The notes: a model not told the origin generated them from the letters alone. A DNA stretch of 17,598 nt from an uncultured Bacilli bacterium (GCA_947628725.1 CANRAQ010000015.1:1-17598); one strand, 5' to 3'. Positions 1 to 7,597 are shown, counted from the first letter of the stretch. A program made the numbers and translations.

Positions 1-24
1 TAATGTGAATGCTTTTCTATTCAT
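1..24 (-). CDS. N-terminus of a prepilin-like protein, cut by the window edge
   Basis: An ATG at 24-22 opens a frame that reads MNRKAFTL and then runs off the window. An in-frame TAG lies three codons upstream, so translation cannot start much earlier. A purine-rich AGGAG lies about 12 nt upstream, a rather long spacing. The peptide matches the start of class III (prepilin) signal peptides: a short basic leader, then a small residue followed by F-T-L, where PilD/ComC-type peptidases cut before the Phe. In known pilins and ComGC-type pseudopilins a hydrophobic helix with Glu at position +5 follows; that part is outside the window. Only eight residues are visible, so the assignment is an inference from the motif. 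It sits about 100 nt downstream of mreD. Confidence 0.4.
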
Positions 25-54
25 ATATATCTACTTCTCCTATCATCCACTACC

Positions 55-81
55 ATAATATCCAAAAAAAAAAAAATGCAA
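55..81 (-). promoter_or_regulatory. Possible promoter of the edge gene, with T13 in the spacer
   Basis: On the minus strand TTGCAT (81-76) is followed 15 nt later by TATTAT (60-55). Twelve of the 15 spacer bases come from an uninterrupted run of 13 T (A13 at 64-76 on the plus strand). A start site near 48 would leave a leader of about 24 nt before the ATG at 24. The spacer is shorter than the usual 17 nt. The same T-run could instead be the tail of an mreD terminator, but I see no G/C stem in front of it. Confidence 0.25.
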
Positions 82-122
82 GTGTTTTTTGAAAAAATTT
101 AGAAAAAAAATAAAATAAAAAG

Positions 123-611
123 TTATTTTCTTTTTATTTTAAATATATTTGGTAGTGAATATATAATTATATATAATATTATTCCATAAATAACATTGAC
201 TATTATAGATGAATATATACCTTTTAATAAATATGAAATATTAAAATTCATATATCCTATTAAAAATAATAAAATGTAACTTATAATTCTATAAATAATT
301 ATAGTAAACACATTAATAATATTGCTACTAAATATATTATATTTATAAAAATTATAAGTAAATTTTATAGTTAATCCACACATAAAAAATGTAATTGTAT
401 TTATAAATGTAGAATTATAAAAAACTATGTCATATATTAATCCAAATATTGTAATTGTTATTAAAAAACTATGGTTTTCTTTTTTGAAAAATGGATAAAG
501 TATAGTAAATGAAGTTATGAGAAACAAAGGTATAAATATGCTACTTACATTTACTAAATTAGAAAATATGCATTCTAATATAAATGAAATTGCTAAAACT
601 AAGTATATCAT
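123..611 (-). CDS. mreD: Rod-shape determining protein MreD
   Basis: A 162-residue, very hydrophobic protein with about five membrane helices (near residues 2-20, 22-40, 48-66, 70-88 and 100-155), the usual size and profile of MreD. MreD is a polytopic partner of MreC in the elongasome, which positions peptidoglycan synthesis along the side wall. Sequence conservation in this family is poor; the call rests on topology plus position directly after mreC. Its ATG overlaps the mreC stop in an ATGA, implying translational coupling, and AAAGG lies 8 nt upstream. The gene ends in TAA; the roughly 60 nt that follow are A/T runs without a clear G/C hairpin. Confidence 0.8.
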   Translation of the reverse strand: MIYLVLAISFILECIFSNLVNVSSIFIPLFLITSFTILYPFFKKENHSFLITITIFGLIYDIVFYNSTFINTITFFMCGLTIKFTYNFYKYNIFSSNIINVFTIIIYRIISYILLFLIGYMNFNISYLLKGIYSSIIVNVIYGIILYIIIYSLPNIFKIKRK

Positions 612-1456
612 TCTGATGCCTTTCTATTTAATACTGTAACAATACTTATATTTTTAAAATCTACCGTAGGTTTTACTTCAACGATGCTATTTAAATCATA
701 TTCATCCTTTACTACTTTTTTTACTTTTCCTATTATTATTCCACTTGGAAAATAATCTGTTAATCCTGTAGTAGTTACTGTATCTCCCTCTTTTATATCC
801 TTTGAATCTGTTATGCCTTCTAGTTCATATATATCACTATCTCTATTGTATCCTACTAATAAACCATATAAATTTTTATTATTAGATTTTACTTTTACAG
901 AAATTTTATTACTTATTTCATCTGATGTAAGTAGTTTAACCGTACTAGAAAAATTACTTACATTTACTATTTTACCTATTAAACCATTAGAAGTTATTAC
1001 GGCATCTCCCTCTTTTATTCCATTTTTAGAACCTTTATCTATAGTTAAATTATTATACCAATATCCCATATTTCTATTTACTACAGTAGCATTTACATAT
1101 GTGTATTCAGATAATGTAGCATTTAGTTTTAAAACATTTTTTAATTCTGTAACTTCGTTTTGCAACTCTTCTATTTGTGAATAATACAAATCTGTTTTTT
1201 CTACTTTTTCTTTTAACTTAGTATATTTTTTATATAAATTTTTAGTTTCAGTAAATACTTCTATTTTTTCTTTAACAAATTTTATTGGTGAATAAACTAC
1301 TTTTTGTACTAATGTAGTAGTATCTTTTATTGCTTTTTCAAAGAAATTTAAATCTTTTTTGTCATCTAATGTATTAGCTGTTATACCTATTAAAACAATA
1401 AATATAACTATAATAGATAAAATAATATATTTTAAGTTCATTGATTTCTTTTTCAT
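608..1456 (-). CDS. mreC: Rod-shape determining protein MreC
   Basis: 282 residues with the MreC layout: a short basic cytoplasmic N-terminus, one membrane helix (about 10-28), a coiled-coil stretch rich in K/E/L (about 70-112), then the extracytoplasmic beta-barrel domain (about 118-275) containing VNRNMGYWYNNLTIDKGSKN and later TTTGLTDYFPSGIIIGKV. MreC forms antiparallel filaments outside the membrane and activates the PBP2/RodA synthase. A strong ribosome binding site, GGTGGTGA, precedes the ATG by 4 nt. A second Met at residue 6 is possible but less well placed. The gene ends in TGA, overlapping mreD by 4 nt. No mreB lies between it and radC, although that is the common arrangement. Confidence 0.93.
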   Translation of the reverse strand: MKKKSMNLKYIILSIIVIFIVLIGITANTLDDKKDLNFFEKAIKDTTTLVQKVVYSPIKFVKEKIEVFTETKNLYKKYTKLKEKVEKTDLYYSQIEELQNEVTELKNVLKLNATLSEYTYVNATVVNRNMGYWYNNLTIDKGSKNGIKEGDAVITSNGLIGKIVNVSNFSSTVKLLTSDEISNKISVKVKSNNKNLYGLLVGYNRDSDIYELEGITDSKDIKEGDTVTTTGLTDYFPSGIIIGKVKKVVKDEYDLNSIVEVKPTVDFKNISIVTVLNRKASE

Positions 1457-1475
1457 GTTTCACCACCATAACTAT

Positions 1476-1486
1476 AGTATATAACA
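1476..1486 (-). promoter_or_regulatory. Possible -10 element before mreC
   Basis: The 37-nt gap between radC and mreC holds TGTTATATACT on the minus strand, which can be read as an extended -10 (TGTTATATA) or as TATACT. Any -35 would lie inside the end of radC and none stands out. It would allow mreCD to be expressed apart from radC. Weak evidence. Confidence 0.2.
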
Positions 1487-1493
1487 AAAATAT

Positions 1494-2183
1494 CTAAAAT
1501 GAAATATCATTATTTTCAAAAAAACTATAATAATTGTTTTTACATATTATAACATGATCTATGAGTTTTATACCTAAAATTTTTCCAACCTCTATTAAAT
1601 TATTAGTTACATCATAATCTTGTTTACTTGGTAATGGATTTCCTCCAGGATGATTATGTACGCATATAATACCTGTTGCGCCTTCTATATATGCTTCTTT
1701 AAATATTTCTCTAGGATGTATTGTACTATAATTTATAGTACCAATAAATAATAATTTATCTTTTATTATTCTTTTTTGATTATCTAAATATATAGCGTAA
1801 AAGTGTTCCTGTTTTTTCTCACCAATTCTATCTTTATAAAATTTATATACTGTTTCTGTATTTGATAATTTTATATTGCTTAAAGTGTCTATTTCCCTAT
1901 TTATTCTTTTACCTAGTTCTATTGCCGCAATTAAATTACACGCTTTAACCATTCCTATTCCTTTAATTTTTCTTAAATTTTCATATGTAATATCATTTAA
2001 CTTTTTTACATTCCCTACTTTGCTTAAAATTTCTTCACTTAAATCTTTTGCAGATATACCTTTAGTACCTGTTTTTAATATAATTGATATTAACTCTTCT
2101 GTACTTAGATTTTCTACTCCATTTGATACTAATCTTTCACATGGTCTTTCTTTTATTGGTATATCTTTAATTTTTACCCCCAC
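1494..2183 (-). CDS. radC: RadC family JAMM/MPN-domain protein
   Basis: 229 residues, normal length for the RadC (UPF0758) family. The N-terminal part carries the family opening IKDIPIKERPCERLVSNG and a helix-hairpin-helix-like stretch (KIKGIGMVKA, about 72-81). The C-terminal JAMM metal site reads HNHPGGNPLPSKQD at 176-189, with both His and the Asp present. A DNA-repair role was once proposed but has not held up, and the substrate remains unknown. The start is GTG at 2183: the sequence matches the family N-terminus and AGGAGG sits 9 nt upstream, inside the end of the preceding SPOR-like gene, which it overlaps by 17 nt. Position just before mreC is typical of Bacillota. Confidence 0.93.
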   Translation of the reverse strand: MGVKIKDIPIKERPCERLVSNGVENLSTEELISIILKTGTKGISAKDLSEEILSKVGNVKKLNDITYENLRKIKGIGMVKACNLIAAIELGKRINREIDTLSNIKLSNTETVYKFYKDRIGEKKQEHFYAIYLDNQKRIIKDKLLFIGTINYSTIHPREIFKEAYIEGATGIICVHNHPGGNPLPSKQDYDVTNNLIEVGKILGIKLIDHVIICKNNYYSFFENNDISF

Positions 2184-2631
2184 TAATTACAACCTCCTCA
2201 TATTTTGTTAATACTTCATTTTCAACAGATATAATTGCTGTTTCATCTTGAGTATTTTTTATAATATCATCATATTTTTTTAATTCGTTTATAAAGTTTT
2301 TATTTGTTATACTATATTGTTTTACAATAGTATTGTACCCATTTTTTTTATAATAATTTACTATTTTATCCGCATTTTCCTTTAAACTAGTCATGCCTAT
2401 ATACACATAATATTTTCCGCCACTTTCATTATATACATAGTTTTGAAGTGATATTGTATTTTGTTCCATATTTTCTAAATTAGAATATACTCCATATTGT
2501 ATAAAATAAAGTTCTTCACCAACATTTGATACTGTTATTCCATTATAATTTTTATATTGTTTTATGAAAAAATTAGTAAGAAAAAAACCAATAACTAAAG
2601 CCGCAAAAATAGGTATTATATATTTTCTCAT
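2167..2631 (-). CDS. Membrane-anchored SPOR-like protein, SpoIIB position
   Basis: 154 residues: one N-terminal membrane helix (about 5-24), then a region (about 41-110) with the two-repeat pattern of SPOR domains: YFIQYGVYSNLENMEQN, a middle KYYVYIGMTSLKENADKIV and VKQYSI. SPOR domains bind glycan strands stripped of stem peptides at division septa. The last 40 residues are charged and unrecognised. In Bacillus, SpoIIB (also membrane-anchored with a SPOR domain) lies upstream of maf-radC-mreBCD; this gene holds the same place immediately upstream of radC, so a septal role is plausible. GGTGA lies 4 nt before the ATG. The SPOR call is by pattern only. Confidence 0.6.
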   Translation of the reverse strand: MRKYIIPIFAALVIGFFLTNFFIKQYKNYNGITVSNVGEELYFIQYGVYSNLENMEQNTISLQNYVYNESGGKYYVYIGMTSLKENADKIVNYYKKNGYNTIVKQYSITNKNFINELKKYDDIIKNTQDETAIISVENEVLTKYEEVVISGGKN

Positions 2632-2682
2632 ATTATCACCATTTTTATCATAGCCTAATATTTGGTTTTATTTTGTCGAATT

Positions 2683-4860
2683 TTATTCTTCTTCTTTATC
2701 TGGTTTAACTAATACTTCACGAGGTTTAGATCCATTTTGTGGACCTACTATTCCACGCTCTTCAAGTAAATCTATACATCTTGCTGCTCTATTATAGCCT
2801 AATCTAAATCTTCTTTGTAATAAAGATGCAGATGCTTTACCAGAACTTACAACAAAGTCTACAATTTCATTATATAGTGGTTCTTCGTAATCGTCATCAT
2901 TATCTACCATGGTAGTTCCGCCTTTTTCTTCATCATCCATAAGTAGTGTATTATCATAATTAGCCTTTTGTTGACTACATACATAGTCTACTATTTTTTT
3001 AGTTTCCTCTTCTGAAATAAATGTTCCCTGTATACGAACTGGAGCATTTGTTCCTTGTGGCAAGAATAACATATCACCTTTACCTAGGAGTTTTTCAGCA
3101 CCTACCATATCTAAAATTGTTCTAGAATCTATACCACTTGATACCGCAAATGATATACGAGATGGTATATTGGCCTTTACAACACCAGTAATTACATCTG
3201 TAGATGGTCTTTGTGTAGCAACTATTAAATGTATACCAGCAGCACGTGCCATCTGTGTAATTCTCATAATAGAATCCTCAACTTCTTTTGCAGCAACTAA
3301 CATCAAATCTGCAAGTTCATCTATTATTACTACTATAAAAGGCATATGCTTTTCTTTTTCAGAGTCTGGTAAATTTTGATTCTTGCTATCAATATAAGCG
3401 TTATAACTTTCTATATTTTTAGTTTTACTTTCTTCAAATACATCATATCTACGTTCCATTTCAGCAACGATTCTTTTTAAAGCAATATTTGCCTTCTTTG
3501 GATCAGTTACTACTGGCGCAAGTAAATGTGGTATACCATTATATATTGATAACTCAACTTTTTTAGGGTCTACTAATACTAATTTTACTTCATCTGGTTT
3601 TGCTCTCATAAGTATTGATGCAAGTATACTATTAATACAAACAGATTTACCACTACCAGTAGATCCTGCTACTAAAAGGTGTGGCGTTTTATTTATTTCC
3701 ATGTATTGAGGTTCACCCATTATATCTCTACCTAGTACAGATAACAATTTTGAATTTGCCTTTGATGATGGCACACTAGTTAAAACTTCTCTTACTGTTA
3801 CCATCGATATATTTTTATTTGGTAGTTCTATACCTATAGTATTCTTTCCTGGAATTGGGGCCTGTATACGAACATCTCTAGCAGCAAGTGCTAGTGCGAT
3901 TTCTCTATTTAATCCAACAATTTTACTTACCTTAGTTCCTGCTTTAATTTCAAGTTCATATTGTGTAACTGCAGGTCCAACATGTGAATTTACCACATGT
4001 GCCTCTATTCCAAAATCTTTAAGCACTTGCTCTATAATTGGACTATTTGCCTTTATTGCAGCTTCATTTTCTTTACTGTCAACTTTTATAGGTTTAGAAA
4101 GTAAAGATATAGGTGGACATGTATATTTTTTGTTTACTGAAGTTGTTTCATCTAAAACTGGTACCATTTGAATTTCTTTTTCTTCTAATTCTTCAGGTAC
4201 ACCTTCAGGTTCTTCTTTAGGAGTTTTCTTTTTGTCTTTCTTATTAACTTTTACTTTACCTGCTACTTTCTTAACTCCATTTTCTGTAGTTTTTATAATT
4301 TCATAAATTGATAATCCAGTATAAATTATAACACCACATACTATTAAAGTTATACATATAAATTTTGTACCATTTAATGTTAGTAGCGCAACAAAAATAC
4401 TTAAAAATATTGAGCCTATTATTCCTCCACCGGTATCATAGCAGTGTGATGCACCTTTTATATATGCCATGACATTATTTACAGTATCACCTATTACGTT
4501 AAATCCATCTTTTGTAATATTAAATTTATTAGGATCTATCTTTAATGTTTTTATATATGGTATATGTAAAAGCGTAAGTATTCCTATAAGTATTATAAGA
4601 ATTCCAAGAAATTTTCCATTTATTATATCTGGTATCTCTCTTTTAATAATTATATATATTCCAATAACACCAACACATACTAAAAATACAGCCCATAGTG
4701 TTCCAAATAAAAAACAAGAAAAACCTTTTATTATTTCAGCAACTATTCCAAAAGGACATAATCCAGTTATAGATATAAGTAGAAGTATTATACCTTTTAA
4801 TTCTATAATTGCTCCACTTGGTTTTACATTTTCATCTTTTCTTTTCTTATTTTTTGCCAT
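2683..4860 (-). CDS. ftsK: DNA translocase, FtsK/SpoIIIE family
   Basis: 725 residues with the full family layout. Four membrane helices occupy about 20-190, with a Cys-containing loop at about 133-142. A charged linker (about 195-240) leads to the alpha/beta motor domain: Walker A GSTGSGKS at 399-406, Walker B VVIIDELADLM ending in the DELAD at 514-518, and IVATQRPSTDVITG after it. The winged-helix gamma domain (about 661-720, ending QNGSKPREVLV) reads the polar KOPS/SRS sequences. The protein pumps chromosomal DNA through closing septa and supports XerCD dimer resolution or sporulation segregation; the sequence does not tell SpoIIIE from FtsK/SftA use. GGAGG sits 6 nt before the ATG and an extended -10 promoter lies just upstream. 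It heads the group with SPOR, radC and mreCD. Confidence 0.97.
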   Translation of the reverse strand: MAKNKKRKDENVKPSGAIIELKGIILLLISITGLCPFGIVAEIIKGFSCFLFGTLWAVFLVCVGVIGIYIIIKREIPDIINGKFLGILIILIGILTLLHIPYIKTLKIDPNKFNITKDGFNVIGDTVNNVMAYIKGASHCYDTGGGIIGSIFLSIFVALLTLNGTKFICITLIVCGVIIYTGLSIYEIIKTTENGVKKVAGKVKVNKKDKKKTPKEEPEGVPEELEEKEIQMVPVLDETTSVNKKYTCPPISLLSKPIKVDSKENEAAIKANSPIIEQVLKDFGIEAHVVNSHVGPAVTQYELEIKAGTKVSKIVGLNREIALALAARDVRIQAPIPGKNTIGIELPNKNISMVTVREVLTSVPSSKANSKLLSVLGRDIMGEPQYMEINKTPHLLVAGSTGSGKSVCINSILASILMRAKPDEVKLVLVDPKKVELSIYNGIPHLLAPVVTDPKKANIALKRIVAEMERRYDVFEESKTKNIESYNAYIDSKNQNLPDSEKEKHMPFIVVIIDELADLMLVAAKEVEDSIMRITQMARAAGIHLIVATQRPSTDVITGVVKANIPSRISFAVSSGIDSRTILDMVGAEKLLGKGDMLFLPQGTNAPVRIQGTFISEEETKKIVDYVCSQQKANYDNTLLMDDEEKGGTTMVDNDDDYEEPLYNEIVDFVVSSGKASASLLQRRFRLGYNRAARCIDLLEERGIVGPQNGSKPREVLVKPDKEEE

Positions 4861-4886
4861 AAATACCTCCGTTATTTTCTATATAT

Positions 4887-4914
4887 ATTATAACATAAAA
4901 ACATCAAAAGCAAA
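4887..4914 (-). promoter_or_regulatory. Promoter of ftsK, extended -10 type
   Basis: TGTTATAAT on the minus strand (4895-4887) is a perfect extended -10. Upstream, TTTGCT (4914-4909, 16-nt spacer) or TTGCTT (4913-4908, 15-nt spacer) is the best -35. The start site would fall near 4880, leaving a leader of about 20 nt with GGAGG before the ATG at 4860. Confidence 0.55.
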
Positions 4915-4983
4915 TATTTAAATTTATTTTTCCTAATAATATAATACTACATTTTTTTAGGATATCCTTTTTTCTACACAAAA

Positions 4984-5001
4984 AAAGATAAATTTATCTT
5001 T
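4984..5001 (-). terminator. Terminator overlapping the end of eno
   Basis: A perfect inverted repeat of 18 bases (two 9-base arms) followed on the minus strand by a run of T (positions 4986-4980). The enolase stop codon (4994-4996) lies inside the repeat. The stem has only one G-C pair and no separate loop, so it is probably weak. It is the only candidate between eno and the ftsK promoter. Confidence 0.45.
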
Positions 5002-6226
5002 CTTTATCTAATTTTTCCTCAATTCTAATTAGTTGATTATATTTACATATTCTATCAGTTCTTGACATAGATCCAGTTTTTATTTGACCTAAATTAAGTC
5101 CAACAGAAAGATCTGCTATAGTAGTATCTTCTGTTTCTCCACTTCTATGAGATATGATAGTCTTATATCCATATTTTCTAGCTAATTGTATTGTTTCTAT
5201 AGTTTCAGTGATAGTGCCTATTTGATTTACTTTAAGTAATATAGCATTACCTGCTTTCATGTCTATCCCTTTTTGCAAATATTTTTTATTTGTAACGAAA
5301 AGATCGTCACCAACTAATTGAATTTTATCTCCTAATCTTTCAGTTACAAGTTTAAAGCCTTCCCAATCATTTTCATCTACTGGATCTTCTATAGAAATTA
5401 TAGGATATTTACTTACTAACTTTTCATAAAATTGTATTAATTCTTCAGTATTTAAACTTCTATTTTCACCTTTTAATACATATTTACCATCACTATAAAA
5501 TTCACTGGCAGCAACATCTATTGCAATATTTACATCTTCTCCTGGTATATAACCCGCACCTTTTATTGCATCCATTATAAGTTCAAAACCTTCTGTATTA
5601 TTTTTTAAATTAGGAGCAAATCCTCCTTCATCTCCTACCCCTGTAGAAAGTCCTTTTTCATTTAAAACTTTTTTTAAACTATGAAATACCTCTGATCCTA
5701 CTCTAACTCTTTCTTTTATAGTATCTCTATTTGGTATAATCATGAATTCTTGAAAATCTAAACTATTATCTGCATGTGCGCCACCATTTATAATATTCAT
5801 CATAGGATATGGTAAAGTTTTTCCATCACCTATATATTCATAAAGTGGTACATTTTTTTCTATAGCAGATGCTTTCATAGCCGCCATAGAAACACCTAAT
5901 ATTGCATTTGCGCCTAATCTTGATTTAGTTTCAGTTCCATCTAATTTAATCATAGCGTAATCTAACTCTTTTTGATTACTAGCATCCATTCCTATAACTA
6001 GATTCCTTATTTCAGTATTGACATTGTTTACTGCATTCAATACTCCTTTACCCATATATCTAGTTCCACCATCACGCATCTCTAATGCTTCTCTTGTTCC
6101 TGTTGATGCTCCACTTGGTACAGCAGCTCTTCCTACTATACCATTTTCTAAAATTACATCTACCTCTACTGTAGGGTTACCTCTTGAATCTAATATTTCA
6201 CGAGCTATTACATCTTTTATTTTCAT
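4994..6226 (-). CDS. eno: Enolase (2-phosphoglycerate dehydratase), short C-terminus
   Basis: Interconverts 2-phosphoglycerate and phosphoenolpyruvate in glycolysis. All key parts are visible: substrate loop PSGASTG (37-43), His151 in NGGAHADNSLDFQE, catalytic Glu200 in GVGDEGGFAPN, Mg ligands Asp237, Glu280 (SIEDP) and Asp307 (VGDD), catalytic Lys332 in LLKVNQIGT, and SHRSGETEDT (359-368). It is 410 residues against about 430 for most bacterial enolases; the loss is at the C-terminus, which ends LIRIEEKLDKER and lacks the usual final SFYN-type tail. The catalytic core is intact, so the enzyme should be active. The ATG overlaps the upstream gene by 4 nt (ATGA), indicating coupling. The usual glycolytic neighbours (gapA, pgk, tpiA, pgm) are absent. 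Confidence 0.97.
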   Translation of the reverse strand: MKIKDVIAREILDSRGNPTVEVDVILENGIVGRAAVPSGASTGTREALEMRDGGTRYMGKGVLNAVNNVNTEIRNLVIGMDASNQKELDYAMIKLDGTETKSRLGANAILGVSMAAMKASAIEKNVPLYEYIGDGKTLPYPMMNIINGGAHADNSLDFQEFMIIPNRDTIKERVRVGSEVFHSLKKVLNEKGLSTGVGDEGGFAPNLKNNTEGFELIMDAIKGAGYIPGEDVNIAIDVAASEFYSDGKYVLKGENRSLNTEELIQFYEKLVSKYPIISIEDPVDENDWEGFKLVTERLGDKIQLVGDDLFVTNKKYLQKGIDMKAGNAILLKVNQIGTITETIETIQLARKYGYKTIISHRSGETEDTTIADLSVGLNLGQIKTGSMSRTDRICKYNQLIRIEEKLDKER

Positions 6227-6666
6227 CTTAATCTTCCTTTCTTTTCATCATTTGATATATCACTCATTGTATTCATATCATAATTATATCTACTTTTTCT
6301 CATCAATTTACCGTTTTCTATATAAAATTCATCTGTAACTTCATATTCTTTAATTTTATCTTTAGTACATAATCTTACTACAGACATTTTACTACATACA
6401 TTATTATCTTTTATGCATATATACCCATCTATGCATCTATTTTCTTCATCGATTTGAACGGCTCCATTCATATAAATTAAATCATTATCTTTTTTTAATC
6501 TCATCATGACTAAATTACATTTAGATTTTCCATTGACTTTATGAATCGTAGCACATATATCTTGACAATTTTTTATAATATCTAAATAATAATTTCTTTC
6601 GTCTAAACTCATATTTTCATATGGAAAATATTTTTCATCTATTATCATCTTGTCTTGTTTTTTCAT
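6223..6666 (-). CDS. Cysteine-rich protein of unknown function, 147 aa
   Basis: I do not recognise this protein. It has no signal peptide or membrane helix and is probably cytoplasmic. The first 45 residues look helical (MSLDERNYYLDIIKNCQD); the rest alternates in a beta-strand pattern (LVMMRLKKDNDLIYMNGAVQI, here seen as two adjacent strands; then EEYVTD-like strands). Seven cysteines lie at about 34, 38, 50, 78, 84, 91 and 100, including a C-x3-C pair, unusual for a 147-residue protein in a Bacillota genome; metal binding is possible but unproven. Its binding site AGGGGA grows out of the upstream lipoprotein's TAG stop, and its own TGA overlaps the enolase ATG, so both neighbours are translationally coupled. 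An internal Met at residue 7 is a second possible start. Confidence 0.7.
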   Translation of the reverse strand: MKKQDKMIIDEKYFPYENMSLDERNYYLDIIKNCQDICATIHKVNGKSKCNLVMMRLKKDNDLIYMNGAVQIDEENRCIDGYICIKDNNVCSKMSVVRLCTKDKIKEYEVTDEFYIENGKLMRKSRYNYDMNTMSDISNDEKKGRLR

Positions 6667-6674
6667 AAAATCCC

Positions 6675-7124
6675 CTATTCACATATAGCGCCCATAGACT
6701 CATATAAATATTTAGCTCCTGTAGTTAAAAATTTATTTGAAACAACGAAGTCTTTATCTATATATCCATTCTTTGCCATTTTTTCTATATCAGATGTTTT
6801 CATATCAACAGTAGTTTTAATTTCAACATATTCTCTACCTTTTTTCACCTCATAATTAAATCCACCATATATATCATTTGAATTATCATACTCTAAGACT
6901 TTAGAATTTTCAAAATATTTTAATATGTCTTTTTCTTTTGATATGTATTTTTCTACTTTATTTATTTTTGTTACATATGAACCTTTATAAAAAACTTGAT
7001 ATTTTGCATTTAATTCGTAATTTAAAGAATCATTTTTTATATTAGATGTGCAAATAAAACTTTTTTCCCTTCCACAACCTGTAATAAAAATAATAATTAA
7101 CATTAAAAATATATATTTCTTCAT
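6675..7124 (-). CDS. Lipoprotein, possibly DUF1307/YehR-like
   Basis: 149 residues. The N-terminus is a classic lipoprotein signal: MKKYIFLMLIIIFITGCGRE, with lipobox ITGC and the acylated Cys at residue 17. The mature part starts with a short CTS segment and has regularly alternating strands around YQVFYKGSYVTKINKV, then YEVKKGREYVEIKTTVDMK and DIEKMAKNGY. This order (Cys-Thr near the start, a beta segment with a VTK turn, a late V-x-I-x-x-x-VDMK-type strand) recalls the DUF1307 lipoproteins such as YehR, whose function is unknown. That resemblance is from memory and unverified. The ATG shares one base with the upstream TAA (TAATG), and GAGG lies 7 nt before it. Confidence 0.75.
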   Translation of the reverse strand: MKKYIFLMLIIIFITGCGREKSFICTSNIKNDSLNYELNAKYQVFYKGSYVTKINKVEKYISKEKDILKYFENSKVLEYDNSNDIYGGFNYEVKKGREYVEIKTTVDMKTSDIEKMAKNGYIDKDFVVSNKFLTTGAKYLYESMGAICE

Positions 7125-7573
7125 TAATTTTCCTCATCTATAATAAATTCACTATTCATAAGTTTTTTTATTATTTTTTTACTATAGTTTGATTGAACAT
7201 CTAAATTAAAACTTATATCTACAACTTCCCATATTACAACCCAAGCTGCTATTATAATAACTTCATTAATTATCTTATAGGTAACTAATGTAGATATCAT
7301 TATAAAAATCAAACCTACTATAAAAAATAATATCTGTTTTTTATTATATTCATTATCCATTCTTTTACACTCTTTTAAATATTCATTTAAGCCATCTTTT
7401 ATGAGTCTATCTATATTTTTTATACTTGTTTGATTATGAATTATAACTTTTACATTACCTTTTATGTATCTACATTCATCAATTAAATATTTAAATATAT
7501 CTCTTGATACCTTGTTACTATATTTTTCATAAAAGTCATCAGTATTTTTAATTTTTAATATTATATTTTTCAT
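7124..7573 (-). CDS. Two-helix membrane protein of unknown function
   Basis: 149 residues from the start chosen here. A hydrophilic N-terminal domain of about 78 residues precedes two close membrane helices (about 80-99 and 102-120) and a basic C-terminal tail ending FIIDEEN; both ends are probably cytoplasmic. I know no function for it. The frame is open to an ATG at 7585, but that has no ribosome binding site. The ATG at 7573 has GAGGG 5 nt upstream, and the promoter predicts a start site near 7591, so 7573 is preferred. It is the first gene of the operon leading through the lipoprotein and the Cys-rich protein to enolase. Confidence 0.75.
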   Translation of the reverse strand: MKNIILKIKNTDDFYEKYSNKVSRDIFKYLIDECRYIKGNVKVIIHNQTSIKNIDRLIKDGLNEYLKECKRMDNEYNKKQILFFIVGLIFIMISTLVTYKIINEVIIIAAWVVIWEVVDISFNLDVQSNYSKKIIKKLMNSEFIIDEEN

Positions 7574-7597
7574 ATTGTCCCTCATACTATCAATATA

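Noticed and set aside
813..1184. Plus-strand open frame inside mreC
   Set aside because: It is antisense to a clear MreC, has no recognisable domain, and long antisense frames are common in AT-rich coding DNA. The same applies to the other plus-strand frames inside radC, ftsK, eno, the ZIP gene and the sortase gene.
4959..4968. Palindrome AGGATATCCT followed by T's on the plus strand, a possible plus-strand terminator
   Set aside because: There is no plus-strand gene to terminate, the palindrome leaves no loop, and on the minus strand it is followed by A's.
4861..4993. Possible riboswitch or small RNA in the eno-ftsK gap, the largest in the window
   Set aside because: The 133 bases hold a terminator repeat, an extended -10 promoter and a ribosome binding site; the rest is A/T-rich without a conserved-looking fold.
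7574..7585. ATG at 7585 as the start of the two-helix membrane protein
   Set aside because: It has no ribosome binding site, while the ATG at 7573 has GAGGG at 5 nt.
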